Shown: positions 8,445 through 21,227, numbered from the stretch's first letter. The stretch is 64,000 nt of DNA from Brevundimonas sp. UBA5866 (GCF_002432125.1 NZ_DJFS01000018.1:26341-90340), one strand, 5' to 3'. Numbers and translations: made by a program. Notes: generated by a model from the letters alone, not told the origin.

Positions 8445-9659
8445 ATGACCGTTGCCGGGACACTCGCTGATCGACCTGTCGGCACGCCGAGGATTTTCGG
8501 CCTGTTCCTGAGATTGCTGTCGGCCAACTGGACGTGGGGGCAGCTGGATATAGTCCTGCCCAACGGCAATGAGCACCGGCTGGTCGGCCCCCGGCCCGGC
8601 CATCGTGCCGTGCTTCGGATCAAAAGCTACAGGATGGCGGGCCGTGTCCTGAAAGGCGGCGATATAGGTTTTGCCGAAGCCTATATGGCGCGCGAGTTCG
8701 ATACGCCGCATCTGGCCGTGCTGCTGGAGACGCTGGCCAATAACTACGAGGGTATCCGCCGGCTGTTTGACGGCAACCGCATTGGACAGGTTGTGAACTG
8801 GATCGGCCACCGGCTGAACCGCAACAGCCGCGAGGGCGCGCGGCGTAACATCCATGCCCATTACGACCTCGGAAACAGCTTCTATGCGTTGTGGCTGGAC
8901 CGGACGATGACCTATTCTTCCGGACGGTACGGAGGGACGGTCCGTACGCTGGAAGAGGCGCAGACCGCCAAATACGCCTCGCTTGCGCGGATGATGGACC
9001 TGCGGGCAGGCGAGACGGTGCTGGAGATCGGATGTGGCTGGGGCGGCTTTGCCGAATATGCCGCCAAGGTGATCGGGGCCAAGGTGACGGGCATCACCAT
9101 CTCGCGCGAGCAATATGACTACACGCGTGAGCGGATGGTGCGACAGGGACTGAGCGAGCAGGTCGATATAAAACTGATCGACTATCGCGATGTTCAGGGA
9201 CAGTTCGATCGGGTGGCCTCCATCGAAATGTTCGAGGCGGTCGGTCAGGAATATTGGCCAGCTTATTTCGGCAAGGTCCGCGAGGTCCTGCGCCCCGGTG
9301 GCCGGGCGGGGTTGCAGATCATCACTATCCGCAACGACCTGTTCGACGGCTATAACAAGCGCACAGACTTCATCCAGAAATACATCTTCCCCGGCGGGGT
9401 ACTGCCTTCGGAAGAGAGTTTGGCATCGGTGGTGGCGGGGGCGGGACTGGCCACGCGGGCGGTCGAGCGGTTCGGTATCAGCTATGCCGATACTCTGGCG
9501 GCGTGGGGCAGACGTTTCAGTGCGGCGTGGCCGGATATCCAGCGGATACACGACCGTTTCGATGATCGCTTCCACCAGCTTTGGATGTTCTATCTGGCCT
9601 ATTGCGAGGCCGGTTTCCGGTCCAGACGGATAGACGTCATCCAGATGGCCGTATCCTAG
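8445..9659 (+). CDS. cfa: Cyclopropane-fatty-acyl-phospholipid synthase
   Basis: 404 residues, the length of the family. It transfers a methylene group from S-adenosylmethionine to double bonds of membrane phospholipids. Visible are HYDLGNSFYALWLDRTMTYSSG, the SAM-binding loop VLEIGCGWGGFAEYAA near residue 192, the catalytic-region segment SIEMFEAVGQEYWPAYF, and FIQKYIFPGG, a signature of these synthases. Its stop codon overlaps that of the convergent histidine kinase gene within CTAG at 9656-9659. Confidence 0.94.
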   Translation: MTVAGTLADRPVGTPRIFGLFLRLLSANWTWGQLDIVLPNGNEHRLVGPRPGHRAVLRIKSYRMAGRVLKGGDIGFAEAYMAREFDTPHLAVLLETLANNYEGIRRLFDGNRIGQVVNWIGHRLNRNSREGARRNIHAHYDLGNSFYALWLDRTMTYSSGRYGGTVRTLEEAQTAKYASLARMMDLRAGETVLEIGCGWGGFAEYAAKVIGAKVTGITISREQYDYTRERMVRQGLSEQVDIKLIDYRDVQGQFDRVASIEMFEAVGQEYWPAYFGKVREVLRPGGRAGLQIITIRNDLFDGYNKRTDFIQKYIFPGGVLPSEESLASVVAGAGLATRAVERFGISYADTLAAWGRRFSAAWPDIQRIHDRFDDRFHQLWMFYLAYCEAGFRSRRIDVIQMAVS

Positions 9660-11263
9660 GCGCGGGCGGGCGCTTCGGGCAGGGGCAGGATCACGGCGAA
9701 ACAGGCCCCCTGAAGGCTGTCGGCCAGATCAAGGTCGGCGTGGTTCGCCCGCAAAAGGGATCGGGCGATCGACAGACCCAGACCTGCACCGCCTTCGCTG
9801 CGACGGGTGGTGAAGAAGGGTTCGAACAGGCGGTGCGCATCGCCCTCTGCCACGCCCGGACCGTTGTCGCAGACATTCAGGACAATCCGGTCGGGGTGTT
9901 CCTCGGCCGTCAGGGTGACGGTGGTGGCCCCGATCTGGCGGCTGTTCTCCAGCAATATGGTCAGCACCATCTCCAGCGTGGCCTCGGGCACGGCCACAAG
10001 CGGCAGACGGGCAGGCAGGCCGGTTTGGATGGCCAGAGCATTGCCGAGGGCGTCTGCGATACGGCGGGTCACGTCATAGAGGTTGGTGGCGACGCCCGCC
10101 TCGGGACGCGCCATGTCTGCACGGGCCAGATCCATCAGCCGCGATACCAGATCGGAAAGCCTGCGGGCATCGTCACCGATATTGGCGAGGAAACGCTCGC
10201 GCTGGGCGGGCTCCATATCGTCGGCATGGTCCTGCAGCAGTTCAACAGCGCCGCGAATACCGGCCAGCGGGGTTTTGAACTCGTGGCTGACAGCGGCGGC
10301 GAAGTCGCGCAGATAGCGCGAGCGGCGGTCTACGGCCTCGGCCATGCGGCCAAAGTCCTCGTACAGGTCGCGGATTTCCACGGCGGCGGTCGGCGGTGGT
10401 GGCGGAACCGTGCCGCCGCCAAAACTGACATCGCGGGTGGCGCGGCGCAGGCGCTCGATAGGGCGGGCGATACCGCGCGAGATCACGACAGCCAGAACGG
10501 TCAGCAGGCCCAATATGGCGACTATGCCAAAGACAATCTTGCCGCGATCCTGATAGATGCCCTTGAACAGCGCACGCGGAGAGCGCGAGGTCAGGATCAC
10601 GCCCTCGACCTTGCCGTTCACGACCACCGGACGTGCATGGTGGATGCGCAGGGCCGAGGCACGGCTGAGCCATTCGAAAGAATAGCGGGGCTGATAGGCG
10701 GCGTTGCGGCGCAGGACCGTGGCGGGTCGCCCGGACAGTGCGGTGACCACTTCGGGCAGGTCGGCCCAGCTGCCACCGAAACCTTCGCCGCGAAGGACAA
10801 TGCCGTGACGGTCCAGAACGGTGAGCGAGGCCAGCGTGGTGCGCGAGGTTTCCTCGATGATCGGGTTCAGTTTCTCCATCACGGCCAGGGCTTGGGGATC
10901 GGCGGTGCGCGCGCTGGCAGGGGCGGCTGGTCTGGGCGGCAGAACTGGATCGGACCGCAGATCGATGGTGGCCGGAAAAGGCACATAATAGCCGGGTTTG
11001 CGGCGCAGTTCGGGGGTGACGGGCAAATGGACCGCGCCGGGCCAGATCGCCTCTGCCGTGGCCGAGATGGCGGCGGTCTGCGCGATCAGTTCAGCCTCGG
11101 TCTGGCGCACGAGCGTGTTTTCGTACACGCGCAGGAATATGGCACCCAGCCCCGGCAGCAGGGCGGCAAACAGCAGCACCGACAACAGGATGGTGCGCAG
11201 CCTCATGGCGGGCCAGTGCGCCCGTACGAAACCGCGCAGCCGCTCCACCCCGGCTGATGTCAC
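9656..11263 (-). CDS. Sensor histidine kinase (CreC-like layout)
   Basis: About 535 residues. One membrane segment lies near residues 23-42 (RTILLSVLLFAALLPGLGAIF), then a periplasmic sensor region of roughly 230 residues. A second membrane segment (IVFGIVAILGLLTVLAVVIS) runs into a HAMP linker. HisKA has the phospho-acceptor VSHEFKTPL, and the ATPase domain has NSRQIG, CDNGPGV and GAGLGLSIA. The GTG at 11263 overlaps the stop of the response regulator in GTGA, so the two are translationally coupled. Membrane protein, regulator and kinase in a row recall creBCD-type envelope-stress systems, but the trigger is not known. Confidence 0.9.
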   Translation of the reverse strand: MTSAGVERLRGFVRAHWPAMRLRTILLSVLLFAALLPGLGAIFLRVYENTLVRQTEAELIAQTAAISATAEAIWPGAVHLPVTPELRRKPGYYVPFPATIDLRSDPVLPPRPAAPASARTADPQALAVMEKLNPIIEETSRTTLASLTVLDRHGIVLRGEGFGGSWADLPEVVTALSGRPATVLRRNAAYQPRYSFEWLSRASALRIHHARPVVVNGKVEGVILTSRSPRALFKGIYQDRGKIVFGIVAILGLLTVLAVVISRGIARPIERLRRATRDVSFGGGTVPPPPPTAAVEIRDLYEDFGRMAEAVDRRSRYLRDFAAAVSHEFKTPLAGIRGAVELLQDHADDMEPAQRERFLANIGDDARRLSDLVSRLMDLARADMARPEAGVATNLYDVTRRIADALGNALAIQTGLPARLPLVAVPEATLEMVLTILLENSRQIGATTVTLTAEEHPDRIVLNVCDNGPGVAEGDAHRLFEPFFTTRRSEGGAGLGLSIARSLLRANHADLDLADSLQGACFAVILPLPEAPARA

Positions 11264-11976
11264 GCGTTCAGGCCCGCGCCCTGGGCACCGAGGCACGGAC
11301 CCAGCTGATAGCCGACGCCCGATCGGGTGCTGATCACATCGCCGCCGCCCAGAGCCGCAAACTTGGCCCGCAGATTGCGGACGTGGCTGTCGATGGTGCG
11401 GTCGGTCAGGGCAAAGCCCGGCCCGTGGATGCGGTCTATGATGGCATCGCGGGTAAAGACCATCTGGGGTTTGGCCGCGAGGGTCTTGATGATGCTGAAC
11501 TCGGTCGCGGTCAGGGCCACCTCACGATCATCCCAGCGGGCGGCCCAGCCGTCGGTGTCAAGCGACAGGCGACCGATCTTTACGCCACCCGACGGTACGG
11601 GCGGCGGCGACAGCACGGTGCGACGCAGGATGGCCGCGACGCGGGCCACCACTTCGCGCGGGCTGAAGGGTTTGACCACATAGTCGTCGCCGCCCAGTTC
11701 AATGCCGAGGATGCGGTCGATCTCGTCATCGCGTGACGACAGGAACAGCACGGGCAGGTCGCTCTGCGCGCGGATGCGGCGGCAGACTTCCAACCCGTCC
11801 ATGCGCGGCATGTTGATGTCGAGGATGACCAGATGCGGCTCATAGGTCTCGATGGCGGCCAGAGCCGCTTCACCGTCACCGGCTTCGCACGTGGCAAGGC
11901 CGGCCTTGGCCAGCGCAAAGGCCAGAAGGTCCCGGATATGGGGATCGTCATCAACAATCAGGACAGTGCGCTGCAT
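11260..11976 (-). CDS. OmpR/CreB-type response regulator
   Basis: About 238 residues. The N-terminal receiver has VDDD, phospho-acceptor aspartate in VILDINMPRMDG, and the lysine in YVVKPFSPRE. A winged-helix DNA-binding domain (GRLSLDT to GVGYQLG) follows. It is the partner of the kinase encoded just after it, with a four-base stop/start overlap. The start at 11976 is chosen because MQRTVLIVDDD is the normal opening of this family. ATG 11985 and ATG 12054 are in-frame alternatives; the latter overlaps the stop of the upstream membrane-protein gene as ATGA. Confidence 0.92.
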   Translation of the reverse strand: MQRTVLIVDDDPHIRDLLAFALAKAGLATCEAGDGEAALAAIETYEPHLVILDINMPRMDGLEVCRRIRAQSDLPVLFLSSRDDEIDRILGIELGGDDYVVKPFSPREVVARVAAILRRTVLSPPPVPSGGVKIGRLSLDTDGWAARWDDREVALTATEFSIIKTLAAKPQMVFTRDAIIDRIHGPGFALTDRTIDSHVRNLRAKFAALGGGDVISTRSGVGYQLGPCLGAQGAGLNA

Positions 11977-12050
11977 GATCCCCATGTTCAGTCTCTGCTG
12001 CAAAAGGTCAACGGGGCGCGTGGGCAGGGCGGATATCGGGGTGTGCATGT

Positions 12051-13550
12051 TCATGTGCGGATCCAATCGGTATCGCAGGCAGGGGAAGGACAGGGGCGGG
12101 CGGCAAGCGCGTCAGGACGAATGGACCGGAGGCGGGACAGACGGCGGGCATCGCGCCATCTCCAGCTGCGCCAGTCGGCCTGGCGTTGCGTCAGGCTGAA
12201 GATCCGGTCATCGAGCATGGGCCGCACGGTGGCTTTGAAGGCGGGGTCGCCCGTGCGCTGTTCCATGCGGGCCAGTGAGAGAACCGAGGCACCGCCCAGC
12301 GTCATCAGATAGGGCAGGTCGAGAGGCTGGCCGTGGCCACCGGCTTCTCTGGCATGGGTGGTGTTCCATGCGGCCACGATGGGGCCGAGATCGATGGTGG
12401 CGGCCGTGAAAAGCACGATGGCACAGGCAGCCACATTGGTATTGATAAGCCAGCTGCCGGAGCGGTTTTTCAGCAGTCGCCAGCAGATCAGGCACAGGCC
12501 CACCGCCACCAGCACCATCCAGATCATGGCCGACAGGCGCAGACGTGTGAGCGAATAGACGTCGATGTATTCGGCTGTGCGCAGCAGGCTGGACGCGACC
12601 AGCAAAAGGTTCTGGCCGACCCACAGCACCACCAGCCGCCGGATCCACGGATTGTTGGCGGTCGTCGAGCCGGGGTGCAGAAAGACCAGAACGAACAGAC
12701 CGGCCAGCAAGGCGGTGAAGATCAGCGGATAGGCGCCGCGATGCGCATATTCCGCCAGTGTGATCTCCGCAGGCAGGCTGGCTCCGCTCCACAGGAAGGC
12801 CAGGTCCAGTCCGTTCTGCACAGCAAAGATCAGATTGAACACGACCAGCGAGGCCATGACCGAGGCTGCCGGAATGAAGGAGGTGTCACTGGAACGGTGC
12901 GGCAGGGCTATCAGCTTGCGACGCCAGCGGGGGCGAAACACGCCATAGGTCCCGATCAGCACAATGCCCCAGAATATCACCCGGGCGATCTGGTTCTCGC
13001 CCGGTCGGGGCACGCTCAGACGGCTGATGAAGTCGGCCAGAAGCGGATTGGCCATTGAAAACAGGCCGATAAAAACGACAGCACCGATAACGGGCACGAC
13101 AAGAAAATGCAGGACCCTGGCCGGTGCCACGCCCGCGCCTTTGCGGGTTTTGGCTCTCGACAGGGTGCGCAGATCAAGCGCCGGAGCGATGAAGGCACCC
13201 AGTACATTCACGATAAGGCGCTGCGCCCAGCGCCACGCATCTTCATGCGGTCTGACACGTGCGGACTGCATGGCCACCATCAAGGCGATACCGAACAATA
13301 TCCATGCCAGAAGGCTGGGCCGGTCAATCATGACCGCTGACATCGCCAGCGCGGCGAGTGCGGCCCACTGTCCGCGTCGATCACCGCGCCATCCCTTGCG
13401 CACGCTTGCGGCCAGCACCAGCCACAGCAGACAGAAGACACCCAGCACCGATCCGGGAATGGTGTCGAAGACCAGAATATCCGCCGTGACCACGAGAAGC
13501 ACGGCGGCAGAAATCTTGAACCAGAAACCGGATTGAATGGCAGTGATCAC
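12051..13550 (-). CDS. Multi-pass membrane protein, DUF4153/DUF4173 type
   Basis: 499 residues with about a dozen hydrophobic segments and a soluble C-terminal tail of about 90 residues rich in tryptophan and arginine. It contains the family-like stretch FSMANPLLADFI and a later TRLRLSAMIWM. No catalytic motif is visible. It is the first gene of an operon with a response regulator and histidine kinase, so it may be a signalling accessory or a target of that pair. GTG 13550 follows GAGGTG with good spacing, which fixes the start. Confidence 0.72.
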   Translation of the reverse strand: MITAIQSGFWFKISAAVLLVVTADILVFDTIPGSVLGVFCLLWLVLAASVRKGWRGDRRGQWAALAALAMSAVMIDRPSLLAWILFGIALMVAMQSARVRPHEDAWRWAQRLIVNVLGAFIAPALDLRTLSRAKTRKGAGVAPARVLHFLVVPVIGAVVFIGLFSMANPLLADFISRLSVPRPGENQIARVIFWGIVLIGTYGVFRPRWRRKLIALPHRSSDTSFIPAASVMASLVVFNLIFAVQNGLDLAFLWSGASLPAEITLAEYAHRGAYPLIFTALLAGLFVLVFLHPGSTTANNPWIRRLVVLWVGQNLLLVASSLLRTAEYIDVYSLTRLRLSAMIWMVLVAVGLCLICWRLLKNRSGSWLINTNVAACAIVLFTAATIDLGPIVAAWNTTHAREAGGHGQPLDLPYLMTLGGASVLSLARMEQRTGDPAFKATVRPMLDDRIFSLTQRQADWRSWRWRDARRLSRLRSIRPDALAARPCPSPACDTDWIRT

Positions 13551-14058
13551 GAAGCACCTCGGTCGTTGTCGAGATGGCTTATCGACCGCTGCCGTCGAGG
13601 CGTTATGGCGGGCGCGTCAAACTGCTGCGCAGGGATTGTGCAGAACCGGTGCAGATGCCGGTGCGTTGTTTGAAAGCATCCGCAGAACAGCGAGCGGGCG
13701 TTAGGCCCGTGCATCAGGCCGTCCTCACTGCCCACTCCATCCGTTAGGTCCGATTCCGGACTTATGGTGAAGTTGATTAACCGGGGCCGATCGGGCACAC
13801 CCGCATCCATATTGCCGGTGCGGTCAGATCCTTCTCAAGCGAAACAGCTTTGAAATCAGCACTATAAGGGACGAATGTGTTCCGGTTAAAAAGCTTCGGC
13901 AAATCCTTGATCTAGCATCGCGTCATTAACCGTAAGGCTTATTTTCAAACGGGGCCGTAAAGGCGGGAACGGTTCAGCTTTGCAAAGATTTACACGAGGC
14001 AACAACTGTCATGTTTCGACACTGAAGACATGACATTCGTATTCCGGGGAGCGAATGA
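13551..14058. other. Intergenic region between divergent genes
   Basis: About 500 bases between the divergently read membrane-protein operon and the Crp/Fnr regulator. It must hold promoters for both directions. The half nearer the regulator is AT-richer and contains an operator-like inverted repeat. I see no convincing gene: a minus-strand reading frame over 13547-13810 has no ribosome site and no recognisable sequence. Confidence 0.6.
14007..14035. promoter_or_regulatory. Inverted repeat upstream of the Crp/Fnr regulator gene
   Basis: TGTCATGT and ACATGACA form perfect 8-base arms separated by 13 bases, ending 23 bases before the start codon of the regulator. The size and position suit a binding site for a dimeric helix-turn-helix protein, possibly the regulator itself, or a stem in the untranslated leader. 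Confidence 0.45.
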
Positions 14059-14829
14059 ATGGGGTCTGCGTCCAATAATTATTTGGTCAGTTCAAAGTCA
14101 CTGTCTGTAGCGCCGTCGCCGTTATGGCATCCCGTCGTTGGATTGTTGCCTGAACAGGCCAAGGCCTTCTGTTTGAACCACGGGCGGTTTCTATCCCTTC
14201 AGCCGAATGAGTCGCCGCCGGACGGTGTGGTGTTCTTTTCGACCTTCGGGGCGTTGGGGGTGTTCGTGGATGACGGACCTATCTGCGTGGATACGGTCCT
14301 TCCCGGAGGCGTATGGGGATGGGGGCACACCATCGGCCGCAATCCCTTCAGGGCCAGTGCGCTGACACTGTGCGAGGGTTTCCATGTTCCGGCGGCCGAG
14401 CTGAGACGCAATCTGGATGAACTGTGGCTTACGCGATTGCTGAACGCCAACGAGACGCTGCGGGCCAAGCGTCTGGCATCCGAAGCGGCCTGCAATGCCA
14501 TGCACACCTGTCTGCAGCGCGTGGCCAAATGGATACTGCGACTGTGGCGCAGCGGCAGCGCCGACAATCTGAAAATCACCCAGAGCTTCATGGCCGAGAT
14601 TACCGGCTTCCAGAGAACCAGCGTCAATGCGGCCTGCGGGGCCTTGCAGGACCGTGGGGTGGTGCGTGTTCAAAGAGGCCGTGTGACGGTGGTCAACGAG
14701 GCCCTTCTGAGCCGGATCGCGTGCGGCTGCGACGCGATGAATTCGGCGAACCATCACGCCAATCACTCGCACAGGGTTGCCGCCAACAGCGCCGTGGCGA
14801 CCCTGACCGAAAGATGCGCTAACGGATAG
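14059..14829 (+). CDS. Crp/Fnr-family transcriptional regulator
   Basis: 256 residues. The first 130 or so have the spacing of a cyclic-nucleotide-binding-like jelly roll (FFSTFGALGVF, VDTVLPGGVWGWG) but without an obvious cAMP-binding signature. A helical linker and a C-terminal helix-turn-helix follow: LKITQSFMAEITGFQRTSVN and ALQDRGVVRVQRGRVTV. The last 30 residues are histidine- and asparagine-rich and may be disordered. CGGGGAGCG upstream serves as ribosome site. An inverted repeat just upstream may be its own operator. The ligand is unknown. Confidence 0.85.
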   Translation: MGSASNNYLVSSKSLSVAPSPLWHPVVGLLPEQAKAFCLNHGRFLSLQPNESPPDGVVFFSTFGALGVFVDDGPICVDTVLPGGVWGWGHTIGRNPFRASALTLCEGFHVPAAELRRNLDELWLTRLLNANETLRAKRLASEAACNAMHTCLQRVAKWILRLWRSGSADNLKITQSFMAEITGFQRTSVNAACGALQDRGVVRVQRGRVTVVNEALLSRIACGCDAMNSANHHANHSHRVAANSAVATLTERCANG

Positions 14830-14840
14830 GATCAGCTTGG

Positions 14841-14875
14841 GGGTGCGGCGGTGAGGACCTTCGCACCCTTGATTT
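14841..14875 (+). terminator. Likely terminator between convergent genes
   Basis: GGGTGCG pairs with CGCACCC, with a smaller GGT/ACC stem inside, followed by TTGATTTT. It separates the Crp/Fnr gene from the convergent receiver-kinase gene. Confidence 0.65.
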
Positions 14876-16020
14876 TATTCCGCGACGACACGAGGAAGGG
14901 TGACGACGAAACGGCTGCCCTGTCCTTCGCCTTCGCTTTCCACCTGCACCTGGCCGTTGTGGATATCCACCAGCTGTCTGACCAGCGCCAGGCCGACCCC
15001 CAGACCATCGCGGGAGCGTTCATCCGGACCGCTCGACTGTGCGAACAGGTCGAAGATTTTTTCGCGTACTTTTTCGGGAATGCCGATGCCGTTGTCCTCG
15101 ACGGCAATGCGGATCGTGCTGTCTTGGACGGTGCTGACCAGCCGGATCTGGCCCCCGGTCGGAGTATACTTGGCCGCATTGTTCAGCAGGTTGCTGATGA
15201 TCTGCGACAGGCGGGTGAAGTCGCCATGCAGCCATACCGGTTCATCCGGCGTGGAGACGCTCAGGGTGTGATTGCCCGCGTCGATCTTGGAACGGCTTAT
15301 ATCGACTGCTGAGGAAAGGACGCTTTGAAGGGTCAGCTTCTCGCGCTTCAGCGAGATCTTGCCCTGATCGATGCGGGCAACATCCAGAAGGTCCTCGACC
15401 AGACGTGTCAGGTGCTGGGCCTGGACTTTCATCCGTTTCTGGATGTCCTGCTGCCTTTCGGGGTCGTTGTAGCGTTCCAGCAAAGTGAACCCTGCCGTCA
15501 GCGCCATGATCGGATTGCGCAGTTCGTGGCCAAGTACGGCTATGAACTCGTTCTTGCGCTGATTGGTTTTGCGAAGGACGCTGGCATAGTTTTCAAGCTC
15601 GTCGCGCTGGGCGATGATTTCGCGGCGCTGGCGATACAGCTCGATGAAAACATTGACCTTGCTGCGTAAAATGTCGGCTTCGATCGGCTTCTGGATGAAG
15701 TCCACGGCACCGGCTTCATAGCCGCGGAAGCGGCGCTGGATGTCGGCGCTGCCGGCTGTGACGAAGATGATGGGAATGGCGCGTACATTGATGTTGCCGC
15801 GCATATATTCGGCCAGCTGGAAGCCATCCATGCCGGGCATCTGTACGTCGAGCAGCGCCAGGGCCACATCATGGACCAGCAGGAGTTCCAGCGCCTCCTC
15901 GCCAGAGCGTGCCTTCAGGCAAACCACATCCTCGTTCGCAAGCAAGGCTTCCAGAGCGAGCAGATTTTCGTCCAGGTCGTCGACGAGAAGGATGTTGATC
16001 GGCTGTTCGGAAATGCTCAT
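14875..16020 (-). CDS. Receiver-linked histidine kinase
   Basis: 381 residues, soluble. An N-terminal receiver (NILLVDDLDEN, aspartate in ALLDVQMPGMDG, lysine in IQKPIE) is followed by a short coiled coil, a HisKA domain with LGHELRNPI, and an ATPase domain with NLLNNAAKYT, VEDNGIGIPE and DGLGVGLALV. It can take phosphate on the receiver and also act as a kinase, so it is a relay or output element. ATG 16020 overlaps the CheB stop as ATGA. It is the last gene of the four-gene operon that starts behind the EcfG-type promoter. Confidence 0.9.
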   Translation of the reverse strand: MSISEQPINILLVDDLDENLLALEALLANEDVVCLKARSGEEALELLLVHDVALALLDVQMPGMDGFQLAEYMRGNINVRAIPIIFVTAGSADIQRRFRGYEAGAVDFIQKPIEADILRSKVNVFIELYRQRREIIAQRDELENYASVLRKTNQRKNEFIAVLGHELRNPIMALTAGFTLLERYNDPERQQDIQKRMKVQAQHLTRLVEDLLDVARIDQGKISLKREKLTLQSVLSSAVDISRSKIDAGNHTLSVSTPDEPVWLHGDFTRLSQIISNLLNNAAKYTPTGGQIRLVSTVQDSTIRIAVEDNGIGIPEKVREKIFDLFAQSSGPDERSRDGLGVGLALVRQLVDIHNGQVQVESEGEGQGSRFVVTLPRVVAE

Positions 16021-16586
16021 GCGCGTACAATCGCTTCTAGATATTCGGCAATGCCCGGCAGAGGGATGACGGTGGCCGTGGGGCAAAGGGCGATACCGGC
16101 CTCGGGCATGGTGCGTGCGTAGGCTGTATCGGGACATTCGATCAGGACAGTGCCTCCGGCGGCGGCAACCGCGGCCACGCCTTGTGCGCCATCCTGATTG
16201 GCTCCGGTCAGGAGTACGGCCACAAGCCCCGCTCCATAGGTGTCGGCCGCGCTTTCAAACAGGACGTCGATAGACGGACGCGAGAAATTCACCAGCTCGT
16301 CCGAGGACAGCGACAGATCGCCATTCAACTCGACCAGCAGATGGTAGTCGGACGGTGCGAAGTAGACGACGCCGGGACGGGCGGCTTCCTTGTCCTCGGC
16401 CTCTTTGACCGCGATGTCGCAACGTGAATCCAGCAGGGGGGCCAGAAGGTTGCTGCGGTCGGCCGGAACGTGCAGCACGACAAATACCGGAACCGGAAAC
16501 GTCTGTGGCAGGCGCGGCAGTAGCTCCAGCAAAGCCTGGACCCCGCCGGCGGAGGCCCCGATGGCTATGGCCGAAACGCCGCTCAC
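16017..16586 (-). CDS. CheB-type methylesterase domain protein
   Basis: 189 residues, only the catalytic domain of CheB with no receiver. The catalytic triad is visible: serine in GASAGG near residue 12, histidine in VVLHVP near 39, and aspartate in LLTGANQDGA near 133. Its GTG start overlaps the CheR stop as GTGA. Chemoreceptor genes are absent, so the substrate may be a non-chemotaxis glutamate side chain, perhaps in the neighbouring kinase; that is an inference. Confidence 0.9.
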   Translation of the reverse strand: MSGVSAIAIGASAGGVQALLELLPRLPQTFPVPVFVVLHVPADRSNLLAPLLDSRCDIAVKEAEDKEAARPGVVYFAPSDYHLLVELNGDLSLSSDELVNFSRPSIDVLFESAADTYGAGLVAVLLTGANQDGAQGVAAVAAAGGTVLIECPDTAYARTMPEAGIALCPTATVIPLPGIAEYLEAIVRA

Positions 16587-17439
16587 CGTTCATTCCTCCG
16601 ATAGATTTTCTCGGCGGGGCAGAACTCGTTGAAGGCCTCCACATGGCGTGAGAAACGCAGGGTCTCCTTGGAGCCGATACCCAGAAAGGCATTATGGCTG
16701 AGGGAATCCTTGAACAGGCCTACGGCGCGGTCCTGCAGTGTGCGATCGAAATAGATCATCACATTGCGGCATGAGATCAGCTGCATCTCGCCGAAAACGG
16801 CATCCGAGACGAGGCTGTGGTCGGAAAAGACCACATTGGCGCGCAGGGCGCTGTCGAACACTGCCCGTCCATAGTCGGCAGTGTAATAGTCTGACAGAGA
16901 CGAACGGCCGCCTGACTTCTGGTGGTTCTCGGTAAATTTGCGGATGCGGTCGAGAGGATAGATGCCGGCCTTGGCCGCCGACAGGGCATCGGGGTTGATG
17001 TCCGTTGCATAGAAGAGCGTGCGGTCAAACAGGCCCTCTTCCTTGAAGAGGATGGCCATCGAATACAGCTCTTCACCCGTGCTGCACCCGGCGATCCACA
17101 CCTTGAGCGAAGGATAGGTGCGCAGATGCGGAATGACCTGTTCGCGCAGGGCCCGGAAATAGCTCGGGTCACGGAACATCTCGCTGACCTGGACCGTAAG
17201 GAAGTCCAACAGGCGCGTCAGCATGTCGGGATCATGCAGAACGCGTTCCTGTAGTGCCGTAATGGTAGGCAGGCCGAAATGGATGCGCGCCTGCAAGAGC
17301 CGTCGCTTGATCGAGGCGCGGGCATAGCGGCGGAAGTCGTAGTGATAGCGCAGGAAAACGGCCTCCAGCAGCAGCTGGATTTCGATATCCTCAACCGATG
17401 GCTGGGCCAGAGCGGACGCCGGTGTCGTCAGTCGTGCGG

Positions 17440-17455
<16 letters not shown>
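16583..17455 (-). CDS. CheR-type SAM-dependent methyltransferase
   Basis: 290 residues. The N-terminal helical domain has YDFRRYARASIKRR. The catalytic domain has TVQVSEMFRDPSYF, the SAM loop WIAGCSTGEELYSMA, YATDINPDAL, and ISCRNVMIYFD. These are the full CheR signatures, so it should methylate glutamates. Its start overlaps the end of the hybrid kinase gene by 16 bases. CheR and CheB here form a reversible methylation pair in a kinase operon rather than a flagellar chemotaxis cluster. Confidence 0.92.
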
Positions 17456-20880
<3,425 letters not shown>

Positions 20881-20990
20881 TCCAGGCCACCCCGCCAGGA
20901 CAGTTCGCGCCCCATTACCGCGATCCGTCAGTGTTTAAGAACTGTGCTGTCAGTGCTGACGGACGGTTCCATCGGCACAGGTCGTACTGC

Positions 20991-21015
20991 AACGCTAACC
21001 AAGCGCGGCGGTTCC
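20991..21015 (-). promoter_or_regulatory. EcfG-type (general stress sigma factor) promoter
   Basis: On the minus strand GGAAC (21015-21011) and CGTT (20994-20991) are separated by exactly 16 bases, the consensus for alphaproteobacterial EcfG sigma factors. It lies about 110 bases before the hybrid kinase gene and points at it. The 347-base region between that gene and the thiolase gene otherwise shows no gene. Confidence 0.75.
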
Positions 21016-21227
21016 TGTAGATTACTGCGCTATTTGAAAAAATCTTACAATTGCGATGACTTGTTTTTGTGGGGGCAATGACAGGGGGCGATCCCTTCGC
21101 AAAGCATTGCTATTTGTGGCCTGCTCGTGGATCGTGAGGGGCGAGAAACCGTCGCTTTCGGTTCAATCCGGTCCGGAACCCGCTGTCTATTTGCCGGTGG
21201 GGCCGGCCCTGTCAGGGTGTGATATTC

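Noticed and set aside
9581..11257. 558-codon frame opposite the histidine kinase
   Set aside because: Composition-driven shadow; the minus strand carries a complete kinase with all motifs.
13547..13810. 87-codon minus-strand frame upstream of the DUF4153/DUF4173-type gene
   Set aside because: No ribosome site, odd composition, and it covers the region where the operon promoter should be.
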